Positions 35,313-43,913 of a stretch of 64,000 nt of DNA are shown piece after piece. This stretch comes from Janthinobacterium sp. ROICE36. GTDB lineage: Bacteria > Pseudomonadota > Gammaproteobacteria > Burkholderiales > Burkholderiaceae_D. The DNA lies in contig NZ_PEBS01000006.1 in NCBI RefSeq assembly GCF_002869965.1, forward strand, positions 62,001 through 126,000, given 5' to 3'. The first letter of the stretch is position 1, and the number at the start of each line of letters is the position of its first letter. Both the position numbers and the translations under genes were made by a program. Under the pieces are notes generated by a model. It did not search any database. It was not told where the DNA came from and saw nothing but the letters and a program-made list of their open reading frames with translations.

Positions 35313-35329
35313 TTGATTGATGGAATCAA
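35313..35329. promoter_or_regulatory. TTGATT/AATCAA dyad between HTH-citrate synthase and acetyltransferase genes
   Basis: TTGATT-GATGG-AATCAA is a perfect 6-bp-arm inverted repeat. A rightward promoter, TTGACG (35332) with TAGACT 18 bases on, starts next to it. The HTH of the citrate synthase-like protein is the obvious candidate ligand. Confidence 0.45.
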
Positions 35330-35382
35330 GATTGACGGGCGAGGTGGCGTGTCACTAGACTCATGCCTTTCCAGGAGTCTCC

Positions 35383-35910
35383 ATGAACACATTGACCATA
35401 CGCACCCTGCGCCCGGACGACGCCGCGCCCTTGCTGGCCTTCGAACAAGCCAACCGGGCCTGGTTCGAGCGCCATATCGACCCGCGCCCGGACGCGTTTT
35501 ACAGCGTTGACGGCGTCCAGGCGCACGTCGCGCAATTGATGGGCGAGCATGCACAGGGACGCTTGCATCCCTGCGTCATTGTCGACGAGCACGAACAATT
35601 GATCGGGCGCGCCAACCTCAAGGACATTGACCGGGAGCAAGGCGTGGCCGAAGTCGGCTACCGCATCGGCGAATTGCAAGCGGGCAAGGGCCTTGCCACG
35701 GCCGCGTTGCGCCACCTGATTGACCTGGCGCAAGACGAATGGCGGCTACACCGCCTGTGCGCCTACGCCATCGACGGCAATGCGGCCTCGATACGCGTGC
35801 TGGAGCGCTGCGGTTTCGTGCAGGGAATGGCCGTGCCCGATATTGCCATCGTGGCAGGCAAGGTTGTCGATGGCCATGTCTACGCGCTGGAGCTGCGCGC
35901 GGAGAGATGA
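35383..35910 (+). CDS. GNAT N-acetyltransferase, RimJ/RimL-like
   Basis: 175 residues. Family signs: IRTLRPDDAAPLLAFEQANR at the N-terminus, VGYRIGELQAGKGLATAALR (acetyl-CoA loop QAGKGLA), and DGNAASIRVLERCGF near the C-terminus. Likely acetylates a protein N-terminus or a small amine. AGGAG precedes the ATG. Its TGA overlaps the ATG of the truncated oxidoreductase, so the two were once an operon. Confidence 0.87.
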   Translation: MNTLTIRTLRPDDAAPLLAFEQANRAWFERHIDPRPDAFYSVDGVQAHVAQLMGEHAQGRLHPCVIVDEHEQLIGRANLKDIDREQGVAEVGYRIGELQAGKGLATAALRHLIDLAQDEWRLHRLCAYAIDGNAASIRVLERCGFVQGMAVPDIAIVAGKVVDGHVYALELRAER

Positions 35911-36182
35911 GTCACACAGCCCTTCAACGCATCGTTGTCATCGGCGCCGGCATCGTCGGCGCGTCGCTCGCATATCAGCTGGCCAGCAAAGGAGTGCAAG
36001 TCACCGTGGTCGAGGCGGGCGGCATCGCTTTCGGCGTGACGGGCACCTCGTTTGCGTGGGTTAACACGTCCTGCGCGGGGGCCGCCCCCATTGCGGCCCT
36101 GCGCGGCGGCGCCCTCGACGCCGTTGCCGCCACGCACGCCTTGCTGGCTGCGGCCCGCGCGTTTTCTGGCGTGCTGATTCCT
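35907..36182 (+). pseudogene. Truncated FAD-dependent oxidoreductase (N-terminal remnant)
   Basis: The first 55 residues are a clean Rossmann FAD-binding start (RIVVIGAGIVGASLAYQLAS, VTVVEAGGIAFGVTGTSFAW) of the DadA-like amino-acid oxidase group. After about residue 90 the family pattern stops, and the substrate and C-terminal FAD domains, about 300 residues, are missing. The break coincides with the end of the convergent gene at 36181. It overlaps the preceding acetyltransferase stop by ATGA. A deletion probably removed the rest. Confidence 0.75.
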
Positions 36183-36639
36183 AGGGAACAGGCACGACAA
36201 ACACGGGCAGGACGAAAGGCGCCGGCTCCTGTTCATCGCCTTGCTCCGTCGCGTCCTGCATATCATGCGCGTTGCGCCAGTCCCCGTTCACCACACGGTC
36301 GACGATCAGCGCCAGATCCTGCGTTTCGCGCAGCGCGCAGCGAAACGGCAGCCGCCCATGCGAGCGCGACACCAGGCTGTACCGCAACTGGCGGCATTGC
36401 GCATCGTGCCAGCAATAGAACAGCATATCTTCGCCCACGAGCGCGCTGCTGCGGGCCGCGATCACCTGGCCGATGAATTCAACGATCTCTGCCGCATGAA
36501 TCTGCGGCGTTTCCTCGTCCGTGGGCGAAAAGCGCCACATATTGGTCGTGGCTTCGTGGTTGATGTCGTCGGGATCAATCTCCACGGCATCGTCTTTCGC
36601 CATGGCGAACCAGTTGTTGACGACAGTTGAGTGCATCAT
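36181..36639 (-). CDS. Hypothetical acidic protein
   Basis: 152 residues, no family recognised. Starts MMHSTVVNNWF with GGAAA upstream; ATG 36636 is equally possible. Acidic first half (DDAVEIDPDDINHE), then an ordinary globular pattern (EDMLFYCWHDAQCRQLRYSLV) and a hydrophobic Val/Pro tail (FVLPVFVVPVP). No signal peptide. It sits where the neighbouring oxidoreductase gene is cut, so it may have arrived with the rearrangement. Confidence 0.6.
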   Translation of the reverse strand: MMHSTVVNNWFAMAKDDAVEIDPDDINHEATTNMWRFSPTDEETPQIHAAEIVEFIGQVIAARSSALVGEDMLFYCWHDAQCRQLRYSLVSRSHGRLPFRCALRETQDLALIVDRVVNGDWRNAHDMQDATEQGDEQEPAPFVLPVFVVPVP

Positions 36640-36789
36640 GTAAAGGTTTCCATATTTACTAATATCTGTTTATTTACGCATGCGCATGCCTTGGTAACGC
36701 GTGCCCAATCAAGATTTAACTTGACTGTTCAGCCCATTCAGAATTGTGCCATACCTCGACCTTTGCCCCTTAAGCTCCGGTTCCTTGAC

Positions 36790-37671
36790 TCACCCCCTCG
36801 GCCCATCCGCCAACAACTCCGCCAGCCTGATCGTCAGCCACAAACTCGTCTCGCTCAGTTTCTTGCCATGGATCGACAGCCGCCGCACCGGCAAACGCGA
36901 CAAAGCCAGCGCACGGCAGGGCACTTCCTGCAAATAGCCCTTGTAGTTGTCGTAATTGGCGATATTCAGCGGCAAAATCGCCCAGCCCAGCTCGTCCGCG
37001 ACCATTTCCGCGATGCTGTAGAAACTGTCGGAAAACCAGACGGCGGGGCTGAAGGCGTGTTCGCGGTTCAGTTCGGAATCCATGATCAGCTGGCGGTAGC
37101 GGGTCAGCTCATTGCGGCTGACTTCCTGGCCGTGCGCCATAGCGTGGCCTTTCGCCACGAACACGCCTTGCGCCACGCTGCCGATGTGCTGCTGTTCCAG
37201 TACGGGCGATATCGGGCCGCGGTCAAAATGAAACGCCACGTCGGCTTGCTGCTGCTCCACGTATTGCGCCACCTCCGAGGCCGTGGCGTTGAGCATCACC
37301 AGTTCCAGCGCCGGGTAGCGTGCCGCCAGCTCCTTCACCAGCGTGCTGATGGCCAGATAGGGCAGGGCTTCGTCCAGCGCCAGGGTCAGCTGTGCTTCGG
37401 GCGCCTCGCTCAGCAGTTGGGCGCGTAGCTGCAAGCGCTCGGCCTGGCGCAGCAGTTCGCACGCTTCCAGGTGCATCACCTTGCCCGCTTCCGTCAGCAC
37501 GGCGCTGCGGCGCGAGCGGTCGAACAGTTCCACGCCGAATTCCGCTTCCAGCAGCCCGATCGAGGTGCTGACCACCGATTGGGCGCGGCCCAGCCGGCGC
37601 GCCGCGCCCGAAAAAGAACCGGCCGCGACGGCCGCTTCGAAGTAGCGCATTTGTTCCAAAGTCCATTGCAT
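36790..37671 (-). CDS. LysR-family transcriptional regulator
   Basis: 293 residues. HTH at 1-60 (LEQMRYFEAAVAAGSFSGAARRLG, AQSVVSTSIGLLE), then an effector-binding domain. The ATG at 37671 follows AGGTGG by five bases; the GTG three codons earlier overlaps that site. It is divergent from an acetyltransferase gene, and an ATCTG/CAGAT dyad of the T-N11-A kind lies between them. Target probably that acetyltransferase or the efflux pump beyond. Confidence 0.87.
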   Translation of the reverse strand: MQWTLEQMRYFEAAVAAGSFSGAARRLGRAQSVVSTSIGLLEAEFGVELFDRSRRSAVLTEAGKVMHLEACELLRQAERLQLRAQLLSEAPEAQLTLALDEALPYLAISTLVKELAARYPALELVMLNATASEVAQYVEQQQADVAFHFDRGPISPVLEQQHIGSVAQGVFVAKGHAMAHGQEVSRNELTRYRQLIMDSELNREHAFSPAVWFSDSFYSIAEMVADELGWAILPLNIANYDNYKGYLQEVPCRALALSRLPVRRLSIHGKKLSETSLWLTIRLAELLADGPRG

Positions 37672-37682
37672 GGCATCCACCT

Positions 37683-37697
37683 ATCTGTTTTGCAGAT
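37683..37697. promoter_or_regulatory. LysR-type dyad
   Basis: ATCTG-TTTTG-CAGAT, a perfect 5-bp-arm inverted repeat 12 bases upstream of the LysR ATG. It has the size and position of an autoregulatory LysR box. Confidence 0.5.
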
Positions 37698-37768
37698 GGA
37701 TTTTAACTTGAATGCCACTCAGGGGCGACATAAAATGCCTTTACTAATTCAACAACACGAGATCCGCC

Positions 37769-38353
37769 ATGAAAAACGCCCAAGCCAATTCCCCCTCCAT
37801 CAGCTTTGCCTGGTGTCACGACGCCAGCGCCGAAGATGCGCTGTGCAAGTTATATCTTGATAACGTCAGCGCCGACTATATCTCCCATTCGGAGCTGCAG
37901 GGCGAACGCGCCGATGCGCCCGGCAACTGGCGCGCGGACTTGCCTGAAGTGATACGCGGCGAAATCCGCGCCGCCCTGTCGCATGACTGGGCGCATGGCG
38001 ATTCGACCCTGCTGGCTGTCGCCACGGCGGGTGACGCCATCGTCGGCATGGCACTGGTTTCCATCGACACGCGCCAGCGCGCCTCGAAATCGTTCGCTGC
38101 GCTCGATGACCTGGTCTTGCTTCCCTCCGTGCGCGGCAGCGGCATCGGCAGCCAGTTGGTGGAGTGGGTGGCCGACGAGCTGCGCAACCACGACATCGCC
38201 CGCCTGTTCCTCGAATGCGGCGCGCACAACCTGACGGCGCAACAATTCTTCCAGGGCCGCGGCTTCAAGCAAGTGTCCGTCGTCATGCTGCGCGAACTCG
38301 ACGCTGCCACAGCGAGCGCTGCAGTGGATGACAAGGATGGCGACCGTGACTGA
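37769..38353 (+). CDS. GNAT N-acetyltransferase
   Basis: 194 residues. The acetyl-CoA-binding stretch is LVLLPSVRGSGIGSQLVEWV (R-G-S-G-I-G), followed by ECGAHNLTAQQFFQGRGF. The N-terminal 60 residues (HDASAEDALCKLYLDNVSA) are not distinctive. Substrate unknown. Divergent from the LysR gene and followed after 119 bases by the efflux gene, so these three may form one response unit. Confidence 0.82.
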   Translation: MKNAQANSPSISFAWCHDASAEDALCKLYLDNVSADYISHSELQGERADAPGNWRADLPEVIRGEIRAALSHDWAHGDSTLLAVATAGDAIVGMALVSIDTRQRASKSFAALDDLVLLPSVRGSGIGSQLVEWVADELRNHDIARLFLECGAHNLTAQQFFQGRGFKQVSVVMLRELDAATASAAVDDKDGDRD

Positions 38354-38472
38354 CCCCCGCCGCCCCCGCCAAACCCAGGCCCGTGGCCGCCTGGAACGTA
38401 AATATTTGCGCAGCACCCGCTTTATCCACACCGATAGTTGTTAAAAGTTACACTAAAATCCATGAGTTGTTT

Positions 38473-39960
38473 ATGCATCCAATGAAAAAATGGCTGACGC
38501 TGGCCATCGTCTCCAGCGCACTGTTCCTGATCGTGGTCGACATGACCGTGCTCTACACCGCCTTGCCCGCGCTGACGCGCGACTTGCAGGCTACTTCCTC
38601 GCAAAAACTGTGGATCATCAACGTCTACGCGCTGGTCGTCTCCGGCTTGCTCCCCGGCCTCGGCACCCTCGGTGACCGTTTGAGCCACAAACCCGTTTTC
38701 CTTGCCGGCCTGGCCGTGTTCGGCATCGCCTCGCTGTGCGCCGCGTTTTCGCCCGCGCCAGAATGGCTGATTTTTGCACGCGTGCTGCTGGCCATCGGCG
38801 CCGCCTTGATGATGCCGGCCACCCTGTCCATCATCCGTCTGACCTTTACGGACAACCGCGAGCGCTCGTTCGCCATCGGCGTGTGGGCGGCGATTGCCTC
38901 GGGCGGCGCCGCGTTCGGCCCCGTGCTCGGTGGTTTCCTGATGGAACACTACTGGTGGGGTTCCGTCTTCCTGATCAACGTACCCATCGTGCTGCTGACT
39001 TTGGTGCTGGCCGCCGTCGTCCTGCCGAAACGGGCCGGTAACCGCGACAAACCGTGGGACTTGAAGGGTTCCCTGCAAATCATGATGGGTCTGCTGGGTG
39101 GCGTGTATGCGATCAAGGAGCTGGGCAAGTCGCAGCCCTCGTATGCGCTGGCCGCCGCTTCGTTCGCCGTGGGCGCCTTCTTCATGCTCAAATTCGTGCG
39201 CCGCCAGAAGCGGCAAGCCAAGCCGCTGATCGACTTCGCCCTGTTCCGCGAACTGCCGTTTTCCAGCGCCGTGGCCGCCGCCATGGTGGCCTCGGCCGCC
39301 CTGATCGGCATGGAACTGGCGCTGAGCCAGCACATGCAGCTGGTGCGGGAACTGTCGCCGCTGGAAGCGGGCTTGCTGCTGTTGCCGCTGCCGCTGGCGT
39401 CCGTGTTTGCCGGCCCGCTGACGGGTTTCATGCTGCCGCGCGCCGACAAGGCCAAGGTACTGTGGGGTTCGCTGTTGTTGTCCGGCATCGGCATGGCATC
39501 GTATCTGGTGCTGCATGACGCCGCCGTCTCGGCGCAGGTGGCCAGCCTGGTGATCCTGGGCCTGGGCCTGGGCGCCGTCATGACGGCCGCGTCCAGCGCG
39601 GTGATGCTGAACGTGGCTCCCCAGCAAGCCGGCATGGCCGCCTCGATCGAGGAAGTGTCGTATGAGCTGGGCGCCGTGATCGGCGTGACGGTGCTGGGCA
39701 CGATTATGTCGGCCGTCTACAGTGCCACGCTGGTGATTCCGGAAAGCGCGGGCCTGTTGCCGAATGCGCATGACACCTTGGATGCGGCGCTGCTGGCCGC
39801 CGAGCAATTGCCAGCCGAACTGGGCTTGCAAGTGTCGGAACTGGCCCGCTCGGCCTTCGACAAGGCTTTTATTGTCGTGCTGGCCACGGCGTCGGGCATT
39901 TTGATGCTCTCTGCCATGGCGATTCGCCACCTGCATCTGCGGGCACGCCGCGCAATTTAA
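38473..39960 (+). CDS. MFS efflux transporter, DHA2 family (SmvA-like)
   Basis: 495 residues with about fourteen hydrophobic segments. Helix 1 carries IVVDMTVLYTALPALTRDL; loop 2-3 has LGTLGDRLSHKPVFLAG. Resembles SmvA-type exporters of quaternary cations and methyl viologen. I start at ATG 38473 (MHPMKKW); ATG 38482 is equally possible, and the longer open frame to 38383 encodes no membrane-protein-like sequence. No clear ribosome binding site. Confidence 0.87.
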   Translation: MHPMKKWLTLAIVSSALFLIVVDMTVLYTALPALTRDLQATSSQKLWIINVYALVVSGLLPGLGTLGDRLSHKPVFLAGLAVFGIASLCAAFSPAPEWLIFARVLLAIGAALMMPATLSIIRLTFTDNRERSFAIGVWAAIASGGAAFGPVLGGFLMEHYWWGSVFLINVPIVLLTLVLAAVVLPKRAGNRDKPWDLKGSLQIMMGLLGGVYAIKELGKSQPSYALAAASFAVGAFFMLKFVRRQKRQAKPLIDFALFRELPFSSAVAAAMVASAALIGMELALSQHMQLVRELSPLEAGLLLLPLPLASVFAGPLTGFMLPRADKAKVLWGSLLLSGIGMASYLVLHDAAVSAQVASLVILGLGLGAVMTAASSAVMLNVAPQQAGMAASIEEVSYELGAVIGVTVLGTIMSAVYSATLVIPESAGLLPNAHDTLDAALLAAEQLPAELGLQVSELARSAFDKAFIVVLATASGILMLSAMAIRHLHLRARRAI

Positions 39961-39964
39961 TTAC

Positions 39965-41029
39965 TCAGTGGCCGAGCAATGGCGCCACCTTGTCGCGCAA
40001 GATCGTCCATTGGGCGTCGAGCACGGCCTGGTTGGGGTCGTGTCCGGCCCGTTTCACCAGCGTAAAATCCTTGGCCGGCGCCGTGATGCTGTCAAAATAC
40101 GTGCGCGCGATGGCGGGCGAGGTCAGCAGGTCCGCTTCGCCCATGATGAAGAAGACGGGCAGCTCAAAGCGCGTGCCCAGCGCGGGCAGGTCGACCCTGG
40201 CGAACATCCCGTCGCCGCGCATGCCGATGAACTGGATATACGAGTAATCATCGGCCGCCTCGGCATCGGCCAGGGCTTGCGGCGTGGCGTAGAACGGCGC
40301 CGGCTGCCACCAGTGTTTTGGCGGCGCATCCGTTGCCAGGGCTTCATATTTTCGGTCGTAGCGGCGCAAGATGCCGAAGTTGCGCGGGTCCGTCCATGGC
40401 GGCGCACCGAGCGCCGCCAGCTTGTCCACGGTGGTGGTATCGCCAGCCACTTGCGCCAACGCAAGCACTTCCCGGTACATGCCGGTCTCATTGTCCCGCG
40501 CATTGACCACCTGCGCCGTGCCGATATATGCGTGAAACAGGTCGGGGCGCGCCTTGGCCATGTGCACGCCCAGAATCGATCCCCAGGAACTGCCCATCAA
40601 AATGACCTTCCGCTGACCCAGATGCTGTTCAATATAGCGGGCCACGGCGATGCCGTCGTCGCGCATCTGTGCCACCGTCAAGGGAACGTCGTCCGTAGGC
40701 CGCTGTTTCGCATACGTCATGCCGGCGCCGCGCTGGTCCCACTGCACCAGGGTGTAGTGGCGTTCCCAGCCCGCGTAGATGGCAGCGGCATACGGACTCA
40801 AGGCGTTGCCGGGGCCGCCATGGAGGAAGAGGATCACGGGATTGCCGCAGGCGGCGCCCGTGACCGTGATCCATTGCTGAATGCCATTGATGGGCACGTA
40901 GCCTTGTTCGCGGATGGGCTGTGCGGGCGAGGTGCAGATGCTGCCGGCGAGGGCGGCGGGTTCGGCGTGCAAGCTGGTGCTGGACAGCAGCAGGGCGGAC
41001 AGCAGGGCGAGGTGGGAAATGGGTCTCAT
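39965..41029 (-). CDS. Secreted alpha/beta hydrolase, prolyl-aminopeptidase-like
   Basis: 354 residues with a signal peptide (HLALLSALLLSSTSLHAEP). The oxyanion motif HGGPGN, DQRGAG and nucleophile elbow GSSWGS (Ser) are those of the proline iminopeptidase group (peptidase S33), with acid in GEADLL and His in RAGHDP completing the triad. Periplasmic hydrolysis of N-terminal proline or of esters is likely. A strong inverted repeat lies directly before its start codon. Convergent with the efflux gene, four bases apart. Confidence 0.87.
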   Translation of the reverse strand: MRPISHLALLSALLLSSTSLHAEPAALAGSICTSPAQPIREQGYVPINGIQQWITVTGAACGNPVILFLHGGPGNALSPYAAAIYAGWERHYTLVQWDQRGAGMTYAKQRPTDDVPLTVAQMRDDGIAVARYIEQHLGQRKVILMGSSWGSILGVHMAKARPDLFHAYIGTAQVVNARDNETGMYREVLALAQVAGDTTTVDKLAALGAPPWTDPRNFGILRRYDRKYEALATDAPPKHWWQPAPFYATPQALADAEAADDYSYIQFIGMRGDGMFARVDLPALGTRFELPVFFIMGEADLLTSPAIARTYFDSITAPAKDFTLVKRAGHDPNQAVLDAQWTILRDKVAPLLGH

Positions 41030-41031
41030 CG

Positions 41032-41070
41032 GCTACTTTGATGGCTGTTATCGACAACCCTCAAAGTAGC
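41032..41070. repeat. Inverted repeat with 10-bp arms upstream of the hydrolase start
   Basis: GCTACTTTGA (41032-41041) and TCAAAGTAGC (41061-41070), 19-base centre. On the minus strand it ends two bases before the hydrolase ATG, so as RNA it would trap the region where a ribosome binds; as DNA it could be an operator. A T-run follows on the plus strand, but no plus-strand gene ends nearby. Confidence 0.65.
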
Positions 41071-41114
41071 GTTTTTTACATGAATTGTCCAGATGGAACT
41101 AATTCTCGAGGGAT

Positions 41115-43373
41115 TTAGTGACTTTTCCCATGACGCAGCAATCTCAGCCCGTTGGCCACCACCAGCAGGCTGGCGCCCACGTCCGCGAAGACGGCCATCC
41201 ACAGGGTCGCCATGCCAGCCAGGGCCAGGCCGAAGAAGACGGCCTTGATGCCGATGGCAAAGCTGATGTTTTGCACGAGAATACTGCGCGTGCGCTGGCT
41301 CAAGGTGATGAATTCGGGCAGTTTTCCCAGTTCATCGTCCATCAGGGCCACGTCGGCCGTTTCGATGGCCGTGTCGCTGCCAGCGGCGCCCATGGCAAAG
41401 CCGATGTCCGCCTGCGCCAGGGCCGGGGCGTCGTTGACGCCGTCGCCCAGCATGGCCACCACGCCGAATTGTTGTTGCAAGGCCTTGATTTCATCGAGTT
41501 TGTTTTCCGGCAGCAATTCCGCCTTGACCAGGCTCACGCCGACCTCGGCGCCGATGCGCTGCGCGGTCAGCAGGTTGTCTCCCGTCAGCATCACGGTGGT
41601 CACGCCCAGCGCAGTCAATTTGGCGATGGCAGCGGCCGCCGTCGGGCGCAGCACGTCGGCCACGGCGATCACGCCCAGTGCGCCGGCTTTGGTCGCCAGC
41701 ACCATGGCCGTGTAGGCTTGCTGTTCCAACCGCGCCAGGATGGCTTGCAATTCCGGCGACAAGAGATTCAATTCCGTCATCAGGCGCGCATTACCCAGAT
41801 AATAGGTCTGACCGGCGATATCGCCTTGCACGCCGCGCCCATGCAGGGCGGCAAACTGGGTGACGGGCAAGTGGCTGCTGGCGGGCGGGCCCGCCTTGAC
41901 GATGGCGGCGGCCAGCGGATGGGCGGAATTGGCGTCCAGGCTGGCGGCCAACTGCAGGATGGCGTCGCGGCTGCTGCCTTCCAATGCGACCACGTCCGTG
42001 ACGGCCGGTTTGCCCATGGTCAGGGTGCCAGTCTTGTCGACGGCGATGGCCTTGATGCGATAGCCCGTTTCCAGGAATTGCCCGCCTTTGACCAGAATGC
42101 CGCGCCGCGCCGCCGCCGTCAGGCCGCTGACCACCGTCACCGGCGTGGAAATGACCAGCGCGCACGGGCAGGCAATGACCAGCATCACCAGCGCTTTATA
42201 GACCCAGGCCATGAAAGGTGCGCCCATCAGCAGGGGCGGCAGGACGGCCACCAGGATGGCGAAGACGACGACGGCCGGCGTGTAGTAGCGGGCGAAATTG
42301 TCGACAAAGCGCTGCGTGGGCGCCTGTTTGCCCTGCGTTTCCTCGATCACCTTGACGATTTTTGCCAGGGTGCTGTTGCCGCTATTGGCCGTGACCGTGA
42401 CGTCGAGCAAGCCCCGTTCATTGATGGTGCCCGCATACACGACGTCGCCCACGGCCTTGTCTACTGGCATGCTTTCACCCGTGATCGGCGCCTGGTTGAC
42501 CGACGATGCACCGCTTTGCACCACGCCGTCGAGGGCGATGCGCTCGCCCGGCTTGACGCGCATCAGGGCGCCGATGGCCACGCTGCCGACGGCGACTGGC
42601 TGCCAGGCACCGCTGGCGTCGGCCACTGTCGCCGTGTCGGGCGCCAGCTGCATCAGGCTGTGCACGGCATTGCGCGCGCGGTTCAGGGACAAGCCTTCGA
42701 TCAGTTCGGCAATGGCGAACAGGAAGATGACCATGGCCGCTTCCGGCCATTGCCCGATGGCGATGGCGCCAAATACTGCCAAGCTCATCAGGAAATTGAT
42801 GTTCAGGGTGAAGGTTTTCAGGGCGATCCAGCCCTTTTTCAGGGTTGGCCAGCCGCCCGTGGCGATCGACAGCAGGGCCAGGGCGATGACGAGGGGCGAA
42901 CTGTCTTCATGCGTGGTCCACGCCAGCGCTTCGGCGCCCGCCGCAGCCAGGCCGGACACCACCAGCAAGCCTTTTTGCAGGCTGCTGAGGCTGCCTTCGT
43001 TCGGGTCGCGCGCGACGGCAGCGTCCGCTTCCATGGGAATCGCCTGCATGCCGATGTCGTGCAGGGCCGCTTCCACCGTGGCCAGCGAGGGCAGGGTGTG
43101 GTGCACGTCCAGCACGCGGTTCATCAGCTTGAAATCAAGGCCCACCACGCCGGCCATATTGGCCAGCTTGTTGCGGATCAAACGCTCTTCCGTGGGGCAA
43201 TCCATGTTGGCGATACGGTAGCGGGCCGTGTCGGCGCCGGCGATGGGGGCGCTGGGCAGGGCTGGCGCGGTAACGCCGGCAGGGGCGGCGTGGCTGTGTG
43301 AACAGCAGCCGCCGTGACTGGGCTTGGCGTCTTGTGCATGGTCGTGCGCGTGGTTATGGCTGTCGTGCGGCAT
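41115..43373 (-). CDS. cadA: Heavy-metal P1B-type ATPase exporting Cd/Zn/Pb
   Basis: 752 residues. A His-rich N-terminus (HDSHNHAHDHAQ) and a metal-binding domain whose motif is NMDCPTEE (about residue 58) are typical of Cd/Zn/Pb pumps. Core motifs: TGES, CPC in VIACPCALVIST (about 406), DKTGTLT with the phosphorylated Asp (about 446), HP in ANSAHPLAA and GDGVNDAPAL (about 644). It drives divalent soft metals out of the cytosol. The divergent cadR and a MerR-type operator at 43413-43433 indicate metal-induced expression. Confidence 0.93.
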   Translation of the reverse strand: MPHDSHNHAHDHAQDAKPSHGGCCSHSHAAPAGVTAPALPSAPIAGADTARYRIANMDCPTEERLIRNKLANMAGVVGLDFKLMNRVLDVHHTLPSLATVEAALHDIGMQAIPMEADAAVARDPNEGSLSSLQKGLLVVSGLAAAGAEALAWTTHEDSSPLVIALALLSIATGGWPTLKKGWIALKTFTLNINFLMSLAVFGAIAIGQWPEAAMVIFLFAIAELIEGLSLNRARNAVHSLMQLAPDTATVADASGAWQPVAVGSVAIGALMRVKPGERIALDGVVQSGASSVNQAPITGESMPVDKAVGDVVYAGTINERGLLDVTVTANSGNSTLAKIVKVIEETQGKQAPTQRFVDNFARYYTPAVVVFAILVAVLPPLLMGAPFMAWVYKALVMLVIACPCALVISTPVTVVSGLTAAARRGILVKGGQFLETGYRIKAIAVDKTGTLTMGKPAVTDVVALEGSSRDAILQLAASLDANSAHPLAAAIVKAGPPASSHLPVTQFAALHGRGVQGDIAGQTYYLGNARLMTELNLLSPELQAILARLEQQAYTAMVLATKAGALGVIAVADVLRPTAAAAIAKLTALGVTTVMLTGDNLLTAQRIGAEVGVSLVKAELLPENKLDEIKALQQQFGVVAMLGDGVNDAPALAQADIGFAMGAAGSDTAIETADVALMDDELGKLPEFITLSQRTRSILVQNISFAIGIKAVFFGLALAGMATLWMAVFADVGASLLVVANGLRLLRHGKSH

Positions 43374-43405
43374 CGCATCATCCTTCAGGATTGGTGTATG
43401 CTTCC

Positions 43406-43436
43406 ATTAGAAACCCTGTAGCCGCTACAGGGTCAA
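43406..43436 (-). promoter_or_regulatory. MerR-type cadA promoter with CadR operator
   Basis: TTGACC (43436-43431) and TCTAAT (43411-43406) are 19 bases apart, the over-long spacer that MerR-family activators correct. The spacer holds the perfect dyad ACCCTGTAG-CCG-CTACAGGGT (43413-43433), matching known CadR/PbrR-type sites in layout. Confidence 0.85.
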
Positions 43437-43471
43437 GCAGAATTTGCACGAAAGAATGAAAAGGGGATGCC

Positions 43472-43903
43472 ATGCGTATCGGAGAACTGGCCAAACGGAC
43501 AGATTGTGACGTGGAAACGGTGCGTTACTATGAAAAGGCGGGCTTGCTGCAAGAACCGGGGCGCAACAGCGCCGGCTACCGCGAATACCGCGAAGAACAC
43601 CAGGAACGGCTGCAATTCATCCGCCATTGCCGCTCCCTGCAGATCGGTCTGACCGATATCCGCGCCTTGCTGGAGTTTAAGAACAACCCGGCCGAAGGCT
43701 GCCAGAGCGTCAATGAGTTGCTCGACCACCATATCTTGCGCATCGCCGAGCAAATGGCGAATTTGCAAACATTGCAGCAACAACTGGTGACCTTGCGCCA
43801 CCAGTGCGACCAGCCGCAGCCGTCGCAAGACTGCGCCATCCTGCAAAACCTGTCCGAGGCCGCCAGCGGACATGACTGCGCCTGCCATACCGAACTTCAT
43901 TGA
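43472..43903 (+). CDS. cadR: Cd(II)/Pb(II)-responsive MerR-family regulator CadR
   Basis: 143 residues. N-terminal MerR HTH (MRIGELAKRTDCDVETVRYYEK), a dimerisation helix, and a metal-binding region with Cys in NPAEGCQSV and a C-terminal CxxxxxxxxxxxxxCxC-like tail (DCAILQNL..., HDCACH). It activates cadA from the overlapping divergent promoter by twisting the 19-bp spacer when metal binds. AAGGGG precedes the ATG. Confidence 0.93.
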   Translation: MRIGELAKRTDCDVETVRYYEKAGLLQEPGRNSAGYREYREEHQERLQFIRHCRSLQIGLTDIRALLEFKNNPAEGCQSVNELLDHHILRIAEQMANLQTLQQQLVTLRHQCDQPQPSQDCAILQNLSEAASGHDCACHTELH

Positions 43904-43913
43904 TGATTGCTGC

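Noticed and set aside
41032-41078. Inverted repeat followed by a T-run read as a plus-strand terminator
   Set aside because: No plus-strand gene ends within 1 kb upstream; position relative to the minus-strand start codon fits a leader hairpin or operator better.
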